Below, piece by piece: positions 41,680 to 50,107 of a stretch of 64,000 bases of DNA. The translations under genes were made by a program, and so were the position numbers. Within the stretch, counting starts at the first letter, position 1; each line of letters begins with the position of its first letter. Source of the stretch: Rathayibacter agropyri (lineage in GTDB: Bacteria > Actinomycetota > Actinomycetes > Actinomycetales > Microbacteriaceae); NCBI RefSeq assembly GCF_013249015.1, contig NZ_JABRPL010000002.1, forward strand, positions 434,001 to 498,000, read 5' to 3'. The notes beneath the pieces were generated by a model. That model saw nothing but the letters and a program-made list of their open reading frames with translations. It was not told the origin of the DNA and did not search any database.

Positions 41680-41933
41680 GTCGCTACCGAATCGACCTGC
41701 GGCCAGCCGCCCTCACGGCACTGCGGAACAGTGACCCGCAGGACCGGAGGCGCATCCAAGGTGTCATCGCCCTCCTCGGTGAAGACCCGCGGCCACCAGG
41801 AGCGAAGGCACTCCAGAGTCGACCGGGCATTCGCGTGCGCGTGGGCAACTACCGGATCGTCTGCGCCATCGACGACGGACCGCTCCTCGTCGTCGTAACC
41901 CTCGGCCATCGGCGCGACATCTACGACCGGTGA
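41676..41933 (+). CDS. RelE/ParE-family toxin
   Basis: An 85-residue protein, MSRYRIDLRPAALTALRNSD with DPRPPGAKALQSRPGIRVRV and NYRIVCAIDDGPLLVVVTLG, ending HRRDIYDR. This is the RelE fold order (beta1-alpha1-alpha2-beta2-4) with the typical YRI-x-Y/C and H-R-x-x-x-Y C-terminus of RelE-type mRNA interferases. It is downstream of, and overlaps, a tiny candidate antitoxin. It lies just outside the integrated element. Confidence 0.8.
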   Translation: MSRYRIDLRPAALTALRNSDPQDRRRIQGVIALLGEDPRPPGAKALQSRPGIRVRVGNYRIVCAIDDGPLLVVVTLGHRRDIYDR

Positions 41934-41967
41934 CCCTGGAACTCCGGAGAGAATCGGCAGGCGAACT

Positions 41968-42094
41968 TGCCCACACGCGTGGATCGGCGGGTCCTGATGT
42001 TCAACCTATGAGCTGGTCGCGGCCACACCCACCGAGGACCGCCCGGATCTCAGCAGAGCGAGGGCCTCAGCAGAGCGAGGGCCGGACGCACCGC
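41968..42094. repeat. Imperfect direct repeat, copy A
   Basis: It begins CCCACACGCGTGGATCGGCG near 41970 and ends GCGAGGGCCGGACGCACCGC. Copy B (43103-43218) has the same order: CCCACATACGTGGATCGGCG, a divergent middle, then GCGAGGACCGGACGCACCGC. Copies A and B lie after the RelE gene and after the HNH gene respectively. Confidence 0.6.
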
Positions 42095-42170
42095 AGTGTG
42101 TCGCCGTTGCCGTCACGACCGCAGCACCGGGCGCCGCGAAGCCCACAACCCGATCGACCGAGAAGAAGAC

Positions 42171-42311
42171 GATTCACCCATGAAAAGGAGAAACCCCAGA
42201 TGAGCCACAGGAAAAACGAGAACGGCCCGCCGAAGCGGGCCGTTCTGCTCTGTCTCAACCAGAGTGCGCCCGGAGGGATTCGAACCCCCAACCTTCTGAT
42301 CCGTAGTCAGA
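42171..42311. repeat. Distal attachment-site repeat with tRNA-Arg 3' fragment
   Basis: Identical to 53235-53375 apart from one base in the compared stretch (GAGCCAC versus GAGCAAC). It includes the 47 nt of tRNA-Arg from the 3' end to the anticodon stem (42265-42311) and the tRNA terminator hairpin (42219-42246). Beyond 42311 the tRNA sequence stops, so this copy is not a functional tRNA. Confidence 0.85.
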
Positions 42312-42441
42312 ATCGCGGAGTCCACGGAGGTCCGCCGCTCCCGGCGACGCCGGCCTCGGTGTTCCACGCGCACCGGCCCGACGTCCACGCATTCACTCGC
42401 GTTGCTGTCACGGTTGCTGTCTTCGGAGAGGTGGTGACCCG

Positions 42442-43068
42442 ATGACCGATCAGGACTGGACCGACCTGTTCCTGCCCACGCTGATGCCCGACGCGCCCGC
42501 CGGCCATGTGCGGATGCGCGCCGACGTCCTGCCTCCGAGCGTATTCGGGTCGAACGTGCGCGGCATCGCCCGTGAGTCGGAGTGGGATCGGATTCGGCTA
42601 GGCATCTCCGCCCGTGCGGGCAAGCTCTGCGAGATCTGCCGTGGCGAGTCCTACGGGCCTCATCGCAAGGTGCAGCATCCCGACTGTCACGAGATTTGGC
42701 GCTTCGATATCTGTGACGGCGTCGTAACTCAGGTGCTCGCCGACCTCATCGCGCTCTGCAAGAGGTGCCACAACACGCAGCACGTCGGCCGAGCGCTCGA
42801 TCTCGAAGACGTCAACGAGGTTCTGCAGTCGGTGAACGGGTGGAGCCATGCCGAGGCGCACGAGGATATCCGGCGCGCCTTCCGCCGCCTCAAGCTGCTC
42901 GAAGGAGCCGAGGTGGATCTCGACCTGTCGGTGCTCGTCGGCCAGATCATCGTTCCGGGCGCACCCGGGCTGCGCTTCACGTCCGCGCAGCGGTCGCTCT
43001 TCGGCAACTCATGGAACCGGTCGAAGCCAGCACCGCAGCTCGCACAGCTCGACCTAGGGCTCGGGTAG
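42442..43068 (+). CDS. HNH-endonuclease-like protein
   Basis: A 208-residue protein. A zinc-type HNH module spans about 55-115: CEICRGESYGPHRKVQHPDC, then HEIWRFDICDGVV, LADLIALCKRCHNTQHVGRA (CxxC, W-R-F-D, CxxCH). The C-terminal half is helical without a known domain. Standalone HNH proteins of this type occur on actinobacterial mobile elements; they may nick DNA or act in defence. ATG 42442 has GAGAGGTGG upstream. It is the first gene of the element and is followed by repeat B. Confidence 0.7.
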   Translation: MTDQDWTDLFLPTLMPDAPAGHVRMRADVLPPSVFGSNVRGIARESEWDRIRLGISARAGKLCEICRGESYGPHRKVQHPDCHEIWRFDICDGVVTQVLADLIALCKRCHNTQHVGRALDLEDVNEVLQSVNGWSHAEAHEDIRRAFRRLKLLEGAEVDLDLSVLVGQIIVPGAPGLRFTSAQRSLFGNSWNRSKPAPQLAQLDLGLG

Positions 43069-43433
43069 CTCGAGCAACAGCCGTAAGCTCAAGCAGCGGA
43101 CTCGCCCCACATACGTGGATCGGCGGGTCTTGCTGTTTAACGGTTCGACCGGGTCACCTCCCGGACCTGCCGAGGAGCGCCCGGACCGCAGCGGAGCGAG
43201 GACCGGACGCACCGCAGGTGGGTCCGCTGGGCGGAGCCCGGCGCTTGAACGAGTAGAGAAAGTTCTCACGCCGCAGCAACGATCGCCGGCCGGGCCTGAC
43301 GGCTCGCCGTTGCATCAGAGCGCTAACATGGTGTAGTGCACACCGTCGAGATGTTCGGCACCCGACCCAAATGTCTGAGGTCTGCTATAGGGTGCACACA
43401 ACTGACTGGGAACGTGAAGGACGGAAGAGTGCC
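43069..43433. promoter_or_regulatory. Repeat B and ietA leader region
   Basis: 43103-43218 is imperfect repeat B. Further on, GTGCACAC occurs twice (43335-43342 and 43392-43399), the second directly after an extended -10-like TGCTATAGG (43382-43390). The repeated octamer around the promoter could be an operator for the ATPase/subtilase pair. Confidence 0.45.
43103..43218. repeat. Imperfect direct repeat, copy B
   Basis: Counterpart of copy A (41968-42094), about three-quarters identical, with both ends best conserved. The spacing between copies (about 1.13 kb) encloses the distal att repeat and the HNH gene. Confidence 0.55.
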
Positions 43434-44393
43434 GTGGCGACTGGAGAGCTACTCACCGAGCTAGTTCGGGCGCACTACAACGATGAGTCGGCCCGTTTCG
43501 GCACGATCCTGGGCCAAGTTATCGCAGCCGAGTCACGCGCGGGGCATACCCAGGTCGCACGCAGGCTTCGAGAACTGAGGCTGACGAGTGAGGACCGAAC
43601 ACCCAAAAAAGCCGTTCCGCTAGCTCGGACCGCGAAGAACCTTTCAGATCTGATCGATATCGGATATAGCGATTCTCGTCTTTCGGACCTCATCTTGAGG
43701 ACAGAGACGATGTCGCGCATTGAGCGGATCGTGGTGGAGCAGAGAAAGAAGGGCCTACTTGAGGAGCATGGTCTGCGTCCAAGGCGGAAGGTACTACTGC
43801 ATGGCCCTCCTGGCACAGGGAAAACCCTCACTGCAGCTGCATTAGCGGGGGAACTCAAGTTACCTTTCGCTCGCGTGCGCCTCGAAGTGCTCTTCAGCCG
43901 GTACCTCGGAGAAACGGCCTCGACACTAAACGACATCTTCAGCGAGGCCAGTCGAGTAAAAGGGGTTTACCTGTTCGATGAATTTGATGCGCTCGGAAGC
44001 CAGCGCCTTGATTCGAGCGATATTGGCGAGATGCGCCGCATCGTCGGCACGTTCTTGCAGCTTCTCGATTCGGACGGTAGTGAAAGCATTTTCGTCGCCG
44101 CAACGAATATACCAGCGAACATAGACGGCGCCCTGTTCCGACGGTTCGACGACATCATTGAGTATCAGGGCCCCGACCATGACGCGCGCGTCCAGCTCAT
44201 TCGTCGAATGACGAGATCCGAGAAGCTTCCCATTTCCGCTCTCAAAGAACTTGCTGCCACAGCTAAATTATCCTCCCTGGCGGATTTGACGGCCGCGGTC
44301 AACGAGGCCCGAAAAACAGCCTTACTCGCTGGACGGACGGAAGTCACAGCAAACGAGATAGCCGATGCAATTGCAGAACGTATGAACCGATAG
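43434..44393 (+). CDS. ietA: AAA ATPase of an IetAS-like system
   Basis: A 319-residue AAA+ ATPase. A short helical N-domain (about 1-85) precedes the ATPase core: Walker A HGPPGTGKT at 123-131, Walker B VYLFDEFDALG with D182/E183, sensor region SIFVAATNIP and arginine-finger region GALFRRFDDIIEY, then a helical lid. GTG 43434 is chosen because AAGGACGGAAGAG lies upstream and ATGELLTELVRAHYNDESAR matches the usual IetA N-terminus. It is followed after 39 nt by the subtilase gene. In known IetAS systems the ATPase-protease pair stabilises plasmids and protects against phage; the ATPase probably controls or delivers substrate to the protease. Lower GC than flanking genes. Confidence 0.8.
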   Translation: MATGELLTELVRAHYNDESARFGTILGQVIAAESRAGHTQVARRLRELRLTSEDRTPKKAVPLARTAKNLSDLIDIGYSDSRLSDLILRTETMSRIERIVVEQRKKGLLEEHGLRPRRKVLLHGPPGTGKTLTAAALAGELKLPFARVRLEVLFSRYLGETASTLNDIFSEASRVKGVYLFDEFDALGSQRLDSSDIGEMRRIVGTFLQLLDSDGSESIFVAATNIPANIDGALFRRFDDIIEYQGPDHDARVQLIRRMTRSEKLPISALKELAATAKLSSLADLTAAVNEARKTALLAGRTEVTANEIADAIAERMNR

Positions 44394-44432
44394 CCCTTTT
44401 CGCCGACAGAGCTCAAATTTCAAGGGAGAAAT

Positions 44433-46790
44433 ATGGCCGACCTGCCGCACATTCGAATCAGTGCGTCCCGATCAGATAGCTACAGCTCACCGCGCAGAGG
44501 GAACACTGCTCCAGCTCCGGCGCGGGACCGACAGACGCAGGCGAACCACGTCAGTGGCTTGCTGCAGAGTATTGAGGGCGAGATTCGCGACCGCAAACTG
44601 AATAGCGGCTTGGTTCTCGCATTCAATGGTCCTGGACTGGAGGACGAAGCATCTCGACTCGGGGACAAACGAACAGGTAATGAGGTTCTTGCGGTCTCAC
44701 CGCTCGAAACGGTTCTGGTTGGAAGCCGCGGCGACCTGTCCGCTCTTCGGAAAAAGGTATCCGAGTATCGAACAGAAGAAACACCGAAGGGACGGCCGAA
44801 GCACGAGCAGTTAGTTGCGCGCATCGAGTCCGCCAGAATCGCCAGGATTCAGGATCTTTCATTTGGGGAGATCGACGATTCGGCGATCGATAAGGATACC
44901 GTCTACTTCGTGGAGATATGGCTCGGCTTCGAGGTGGAAGGAAGCAGTGACCAAGCTAGGTTCGAAGCATTCATAGAGTCGGCCGAAGCCGATCAGGATG
45001 TGCGTCACATTTCCACATACAAGGGCACGGATCGCGATGTTCATCTAGTAGCGATACGCGGCAGTGTTCTACTCGGACTTCCTGAGCACATGCCGTACCT
45101 CGCTGAGGTACATTTTCCGCCCGCAGTGAGGCTCCGTGAAGTGGCCGGAGGAATCGAATTCTCTAAAGGTCTGCCGCCGGTGCTAGTTCCGACTCCGCTT
45201 CAGGTGGCGGTGGCGGTGCACGACACTGGACTGGACCACCTTCACCCGCTCCTGGCTCCCGTCGTCCTGGGCACTGACTCGGCTGTACCCGACGGCTCGG
45301 CGCTCGACTGGAACGGCCACGGAACCCGGATGGCCGGTTTGGCGGTCTATGGAGACCTGACGAATCAAGTCCTGGATTCCTCACTAATTCCAGCAGCGGC
45401 GCTGATCGCGGTGGAGTACCTCGAGCCAGGGGAGCGCGGTGACGTTCTTTGGGCCGAGAGAACTCAACTCTCAATTGAGATCGCCGAGGACCTCGGACGG
45501 AACCATAGAGTCGTACACAGCATCAGCATGGGTGCGTCCAACCCGAGAGAACACGAAGCCACTAGCTGGTCGACCGCGATTGATCGCGCCGCTTGGAATA
45601 ACGGTGAAGGCCGGCTTATCGTCGTCGCCGCAGGCAACGTACCTCCTGCCTCGGACCCATCACAGTATCCGTCGGAGAACCTTGCTTCGACGCTCTCGCA
45701 ACCAGCTCAGGCATGGAATGCAGTAACCGTCGGAGGCGTAACGGAGTTAGCTACCCTTTCCCCCCGTGACGTCCGGCTTGGCGCAAGCGCACCCGTGGCC
45801 ACACATGGTCAATTGAGCCCATTCACCTCAGTCGGTCCAGCGAAAATGTGGCCTAGCAAGCCTGACGTTGTTGCCGAAGCAGGAAACACCGCGCCGGACG
45901 GTTCAAACCCAAATCAAGGACTGATCGGCCTCTCCGTCCTAACCACGGCCGCACGGACGATCGGTTCTGATCTAACTCGAGCAAACGCGACGAGCGCAGC
46001 GACCGCAATAACCGCGAACGCGCTGGCACGAATATGGGCAACCTACCCAGATTTCAGGCCGGCCACCATTCGAGCTCTTCTAATTCACGCCAGCCGCCCA
46101 ACGCATTCAATCGTCGATCAGCTTGATCCTGCGGACCTGCGGCGATCCATCGGTCACGGCTCCTTTGACTGGTCACGAGCCGCCCTTAGCTCAGAGAGCA
46201 GACCGGTCATGGTTTATGAAGGGTCGCTTCAGCCGAAGGTCATCAATATCGACAAGAGCATTACCCGGCAGGTTGTGCTCATTCAACTGCCCTTCCCCTC
46301 GACTATCTTGCGTGATCTCGGGCCGGAACCGGCGGAATTGCACGTTACATTGTCCTACTTCGTCGAGCCCTCCGAATCAGAAAGGCGATCAAAGTATGCC
46401 GGGGTCCGATTGAGGTGGGACATGCAAGGCCCAAACGAAACACCGGAAGAATTTGCGGCGAGAATCAATGCCCTCGCGAGGGAAGAGGATCACGTTACGC
46501 ACACATCCAGCTACAAGTGGGATCTCGGCGCTGACGAACGTTCTCGAAGCTCTGTGCAACACGATTGGCTAGAAGGCCCTGCAGCATCCTTCGCTGGCGA
46601 CCGACTTATTGCGGTCTACCCCGTCCTGGGATGGTGGGACCGCCGAAAAGGGTTTGAGCAGAGGACAATTGACTTCTCGCTAGTTGCTTCACTCGAGGTT
46701 TTCTCGGACGTGGACATTTACGCCCCGATTTCTGCCGCTCTGGAGATTGATCTCGATGTCGACACCGAGGTCGAGATTGAGACAGCGTAG
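44433..46790 (+). CDS. ietS: S8 subtilase of an IetAS-like system
   Basis: A 785-residue cytoplasmic subtilisin-like protease without signal peptide. The N-terminal 250 residues form a pro-/regulatory domain. The catalytic triad is intact: Asp264 in AVHDTGLDHLHPLL, His296 in DWNGHGTRMAGLAVYGD and Ser521 in RANATSAATAITANALARIW, with oxyanion Asn402 in VVAAGNVPP. A 200-residue beta-rich C-terminal domain follows and ends in an acidic tail. ATG 44433 follows AAGGGAGAAAT. Pairing with the upstream AAA ATPase is the IetAS signature. GC is visibly below that of neighbours, indicating recent acquisition. Confidence 0.82.
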   Translation: MADLPHIRISASRSDSYSSPRRGNTAPAPARDRQTQANHVSGLLQSIEGEIRDRKLNSGLVLAFNGPGLEDEASRLGDKRTGNEVLAVSPLETVLVGSRGDLSALRKKVSEYRTEETPKGRPKHEQLVARIESARIARIQDLSFGEIDDSAIDKDTVYFVEIWLGFEVEGSSDQARFEAFIESAEADQDVRHISTYKGTDRDVHLVAIRGSVLLGLPEHMPYLAEVHFPPAVRLREVAGGIEFSKGLPPVLVPTPLQVAVAVHDTGLDHLHPLLAPVVLGTDSAVPDGSALDWNGHGTRMAGLAVYGDLTNQVLDSSLIPAAALIAVEYLEPGERGDVLWAERTQLSIEIAEDLGRNHRVVHSISMGASNPREHEATSWSTAIDRAAWNNGEGRLIVVAAGNVPPASDPSQYPSENLASTLSQPAQAWNAVTVGGVTELATLSPRDVRLGASAPVATHGQLSPFTSVGPAKMWPSKPDVVAEAGNTAPDGSNPNQGLIGLSVLTTAARTIGSDLTRANATSAATAITANALARIWATYPDFRPATIRALLIHASRPTHSIVDQLDPADLRRSIGHGSFDWSRAALSSESRPVMVYEGSLQPKVINIDKSITRQVVLIQLPFPSTILRDLGPEPAELHVTLSYFVEPSESERRSKYAGVRLRWDMQGPNETPEEFAARINALAREEDHVTHTSSYKWDLGADERSRSSVQHDWLEGPAASFAGDRLIAVYPVLGWWDRRKGFEQRTIDFSLVASLEVFSDVDIYAPISAALEIDLDVDTEVEIETA

Positions 46791-47062
46791 CGGCACACTG
46801 GAACCTTCATCTGATCGTGCCGGTGGGGCGGGCCTGCCGACATGAATCATACGGGTCGACTGTAGGCCAGGCACGGAACCCACGGAAGCCCTCTCCGATG
46901 CCTCGGCCGCCTTCTGCGCCGTCCTCAGCACTTTCCCCGAGGAAGGGAAGACGGTCAGCAAAGATGACCGGCGCTATAAGACCTGACGGGTTTCAACCCA
47001 CATGATTCCTGAGTCAATTGGTGGCCGCTAGCCATTCGCCCGGCGACACATCGGATCGCGGG
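46791..47062. other. Intergenic region between convergent genes
   Basis: Openings here lack credible starts. The region keeps the lower GC of the subtilase gene until about 46990 and returns to high GC at 47060, marking the probable right edge of the cargo insertion. I see no clear terminator hairpin. Confidence 0.35.
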
Positions 47063-47671
47063 TTAATTTTGAGAAGGCGAGTTCGAATTCGACTCTTGCC
47101 TGATCGGAGTGAGCGTCGCGGCGATCCCCTCCAGCGTTCTCTTGCCTTGCTCGCGGCGGTGGTCAGCTCGGACTTGCTCGACGCTACGAGGCCGCGTCCC
47201 ACTGTCACGCATGGACCGAGCGGCCTCCCCGATCGGTCCGTCGAATTCCGCGAGATCTGATAACGCGAGCGACGTGAAGCCGGCCAGGATCGCATCTACG
47301 TCGGGCTGTTCGGAGAGAAGAGCCGCAAGGCCCTCAACTGCGGCCTGGCCGTAGCGACGGGGGATGCCCTGCGGCGAGGCGTCCTGTGCGCGCGCCAAGT
47401 CCGCCATCACAGGACGTGGTTGGTGGAAGCGATGCGCGTAGGCCGTGAGCAGGGCTCGTAGGTCGGTGCTTGCGCGCGCGACCTTGTGCGCGTCCGACAC
47501 GGACATCCGCAGGAGATCTTGAACGTCGCGGGGCTTGTCAGGCCAGACGATGCCGTCGAGGTGCCGCCCGCTGCGCAGGATCTTCTTGTTGAGCGCATGT
47601 ACAGCCTCCACCACTGGCTTGGGGACGAGGCCCCACCCCTCCAGCGCGCTCGCTTCGTCGTTCTCGCTCAT
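47063..47671 (-). CDS. Hypothetical element-encoded protein
   Basis: A 202-residue soluble, helical protein: VPKPVVEAVHALNKKILRSG, LLRMSVSDAHKVARASTDLR and a basic C-terminus EQVRADHRREQGKRTLEGIA. No helix-turn-helix is certain. It is the only minus-strand gene in the element and faces the transfer operon across a 242-bp divergent region with palindromes, the place where AICEs often keep a regulator; that role is a guess. Confidence 0.55.
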   Translation of the reverse strand: MSENDEASALEGWGLVPKPVVEAVHALNKKILRSGRHLDGIVWPDKPRDVQDLLRMSVSDAHKVARASTDLRALLTAYAHRFHQPRPVMADLARAQDASPQGIPRRYGQAAVEGLAALLSEQPDVDAILAGFTSLALSDLAEFDGPIGEAARSMRDSGTRPRSVEQVRADHRREQGKRTLEGIAATLTPIRQESNSNSPSQN

Positions 47672-47680
47672 CTCTCAAGT

Positions 47681-47695
47681 GTCGCGCATTGCGAC
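47681..47695. promoter_or_regulatory. Palindrome in the divergent control region
   Basis: GTCGC-GCATT-GCGAC, 9 bp upstream of the minus-strand gene; CATTGCG recurs at 47708-47714. Together they look like regulator sites controlling the minus-strand gene and the transfer/replication operon that starts at 47914. Confidence 0.45.
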
Positions 47696-47913
47696 GCCGT
47701 ACGCACACATTGCGGACGTTCACGCTTGCGTTGGTCATACACAAATGTTTATGCTTGGTTCGTCGCGAACGAGCCCGGACTGTCCACCGTCCGAGACGGT
47801 GCGGATCGTGCTCGCCGCGATTCAAACAGGCAATCAAGCAAGGAGGGCTGAGGACCATCAGTCCTGACGCGAGGGCTCCTCGCGACCTACAAGCCGATGC
47901 ATGGAGGAACAAG

Positions 47914-48315
47914 ATGCCAGTGAAGAAAACCGGGCTACCCGTCAACAGTGAGAGCTACTTCGGAGGGCCGGCCTACGCCGTCGGTGACGCCGAACCCCTC
48001 ATCGAGTTCGTTGACGGGAAGCCCGCGGGGCAGCAGCACGACCGCGACACCGGGAAGCCGCTCTGGACGGTTCGCGTGTTCGACGCCGACCCTGACGCGC
48101 CGAAGGGACAGGGCGAGGTAACCGTCAAGGTCGTCGCGGTCAGCCCGCCCACGCTTCCCGCCGAGCTGCCAGGCCTGCCGTTCCGCCCGGTGATCTTCGA
48201 CGATCTCGTCGTCGTGCCGTACGTGAAGGAAGGCAACGGTCGTCCCCGTGTGGCCTACTCACTCCGAGCAGGCGGTATCCGCCCCGCTCCCGCACGCAAA
48301 TCCGGCGACTCGTGA
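47914..48315 (+). CDS. Hypothetical protein, first gene of the transfer/replication operon
   Basis: A 133-residue protein MPVKKTGLPVNSESYFGGPA then LWTVRVFDADPDAPKGQGEV, VKVVAVSPPTLPAELPGLPF and VAYSLRAGGIRPAPARKSGD. The strand pattern suggests a small beta-barrel, perhaps OB-fold, and similar proteins precede the translocase gene in related elements. GGAGG lies 6 nt before the ATG. Its stop overlaps the translocase start (GTGA). Confidence 0.55.
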   Translation: MPVKKTGLPVNSESYFGGPAYAVGDAEPLIEFVDGKPAGQQHDRDTGKPLWTVRVFDADPDAPKGQGEVTVKVVAVSPPTLPAELPGLPFRPVIFDDLVVVPYVKEGNGRPRVAYSLRAGGIRPAPARKSGDS

Positions 48316-49715
48316 TCGTCGCAGAGCTTCGCAACTACGGCAGCGGTCTGCGTGAGGTGCTGAGGCGACACAAGGTGCTCCCGCCGGTCTACGTCGTGGC
48401 GATCATCGTCCTCGGACAGTGGCGGCCCGCTCAGATCGCGCTGTGGCTGATCACAGCCGCGCTGATCCTCGGCGCGCTCATCTGGCGCTACCGGGATGGT
48501 GCGAATCTCAGCACTCACCAGTTCCGGGTGTGGCAGCGACGTCAGTACGCCCACGTCGCTGCCGTCTGGCCGGAGCTGATGCTCCGTCTCGGCCTTGCCA
48601 TCCGTCTGGCCCCGGCCGCGCCGGAGGTCCCACGTATCAGCACAGCGCGGTGGCACGGTCACTCGCTGGTACTCGTCACCCATCTTCCGCTCGGGATGGA
48701 GCGAGACCGACTCGTGCTGTCCGCCTCCGCGATCGCCGAGTCACTTGGAGCCGTTGCGGTGACCGTCGAAGCTGCTCCTGGCGGGGCCGAAGTTGCCATC
48801 CGCTTCGCCGACCCGCTCACTCAGCCGGTGATGGTTCCGGACCCGGGCGACCATGTTGACCTTCGCGCGGTTCCGATGGGCGTTCAAGCCTCAGGAGCAC
48901 CCTGGACGTTCCGCGTCGGGCCCCACACCCTCGTGGCTGGGTCGTCTGGCTCGGGCAAGGCGTCGATGATCTGGAGCCTCCTCATCGGTCTCAGCCCCGC
49001 CATTCGCGAGGGGAAGATCGAGGTCTATGGCGTCGATCTCAAGGGCGGCATGGAGCTGACGATGGGGCGCGGGCTGCTCACTCAGTACGCCACCGAGTCG
49101 GAGGCTGCGGTCATCCTGCTCGAGCGTGCCGTCGTCCGAATGCAAGAGCGTGCCGCCCGGTTGGCTGGCAACGCACGCGCACACACAGCGACTGTCGAGA
49201 GTCCGCACGTCCTCGTGGTCATCGACGAGCTGGCCGCTCTCACCGCGTACCAGACGGATCGCGACCTGCTGCGCCGAGCGAACAACGCTCTCGCGCTGCT
49301 CTGCTCGCAGGGTCGAGCGCCCGGGTTCACGGTCTTCGCGTGTCTCCAAGATCCGCGCAAGGAGACCCTGCCCGTCCGGGGCCTGTTCACGCAGACCATC
49401 GGGCTTCGTCTCCGCGATGCAATGGAGACCTCGATGGTGCTCGGTGAAGGCATGCGGGAGAAGGGCGCTCTCTGCCACCAGATCCCGACGACGCTCCCCG
49501 GTGTCGCCTACGTGGCTCCCGACAACGGTGGAGACCCCATCCGGGTGCGCGCCGGCTACGCGTCAGACGACATCATCCGCTACACCGCGGAACGCTACCC
49601 CGCACCGCGCGTCGAGGCGATCGTCGAGCCCGACGCCGCCTCGACAGATCCCAAAGCAAGTTCACCAAGCCCGCGACGCCCTCGCCGCAGCCGCAAGACA
49701 GGAGAAGAAGCATGA
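48312..49715 (+). CDS. FtsK/SpoIIIE-type DNA translocase (TraB-like)
   Basis: A 467-residue protein: two N-terminal membrane helices (about 24-58), then a RecA-like motor with Walker A GSSGSGKAS at 210-218, Walker B HVLVVIDELAAL and RAPGFTVFACLQDPRKETLP. This is the single-protein conjugation motor of AICEs, moving double-stranded DNA between mycelia or cells. The Walker A has Ala before the final Ser, where Ser/Thr is more common. No separate wHTH gamma domain is obvious at the C-terminus. Coupled by overlap to genes on both sides. Confidence 0.85.
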   Translation: MIVAELRNYGSGLREVLRRHKVLPPVYVVAIIVLGQWRPAQIALWLITAALILGALIWRYRDGANLSTHQFRVWQRRQYAHVAAVWPELMLRLGLAIRLAPAAPEVPRISTARWHGHSLVLVTHLPLGMERDRLVLSASAIAESLGAVAVTVEAAPGGAEVAIRFADPLTQPVMVPDPGDHVDLRAVPMGVQASGAPWTFRVGPHTLVAGSSGSGKASMIWSLLIGLSPAIREGKIEVYGVDLKGGMELTMGRGLLTQYATESEAAVILLERAVVRMQERAARLAGNARAHTATVESPHVLVVIDELAALTAYQTDRDLLRRANNALALLCSQGRAPGFTVFACLQDPRKETLPVRGLFTQTIGLRLRDAMETSMVLGEGMREKGALCHQIPTTLPGVAYVAPDNGGDPIRVRAGYASDDIIRYTAERYPAPRVEAIVEPDAASTDPKASSPSPRRPRRSRKTGEEA

Positions 49716-50107
49716 CCACCAAGACCCGCACTCGCTGGATCGTCGGCCTGACCCTCGGAGTCTCTGTGCTCGCGGGAACAGCGATGGCCGGCTACGCCAT
49801 CGGTACCGCCTCCAACCTCCAAGCACAGAGGGGTTACGCGACCGGCGTCGAGACGGCTCGATGGGACTACTGCAACCTGCAATTCGATGCGGACCACAAG
49901 CCGGTCGCCGATGATCCGCGCACCTACGCCGGCCTACCCGAATCGGCCATCGTGGCGGACGCGTCGTGCAGCCCAGAGCTGGTCACCTCCTGGAACAACG
50001 CTCAACAGGACGCGGGCGCTGAGAAGAGAGGATGTGTGATCGACGAGGACCTCACAGCGATCGTCGGCGCGTACGTCTGCACCGCCCCCACGAGCACCAC
50101 CTACTGA
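49712..50107 (+). CDS. Small membrane-anchored or secreted element protein
   Basis: A 131-residue protein with an N-terminal hydrophobic segment WIVGLTLGVSVLAGTAMAGY (about 9-28, signal anchor or signal peptide) and an outer domain with four Cys (DYCNLQF, DASCSPELV, KRGCVIDED, YVCTAPTS). It is positioned between translocase and initiator genes and overlaps both, so probably a transfer accessory (spread-type) protein. Function inferred from position only. Confidence 0.55.
   Translation: MTTKTRTRWIVGLTLGVSVLAGTAMAGYAIGTASNLQAQRGYATGVETARWDYCNLQFDADHKPVADDPRTYAGLPESAIVADASCSPELVTSWNNAQQDAGAEKRGCVIDEDLTAIVGAYVCTAPTSTTY

Larger units (their letters stand above)
41934..42441. other. Junction region: repeat A and distal attachment repeat
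   Basis: No gene is supported in these 508 bp. They contain imperfect repeat A (41968-42094) and the 141-bp direct repeat with the displaced tRNA-Arg 3' half (42171-42311), followed by the leader of the HNH gene. A GCAGAGCGAGG unit is repeated twice near 42052-42078. Confidence 0.6.

Noticed and set aside
42265-42311. Second tRNA-Arg
   Set aside because: Only the 3' 47 nt are present; the D arm and 5' acceptor strand are missing. It is the displaced attachment fragment.
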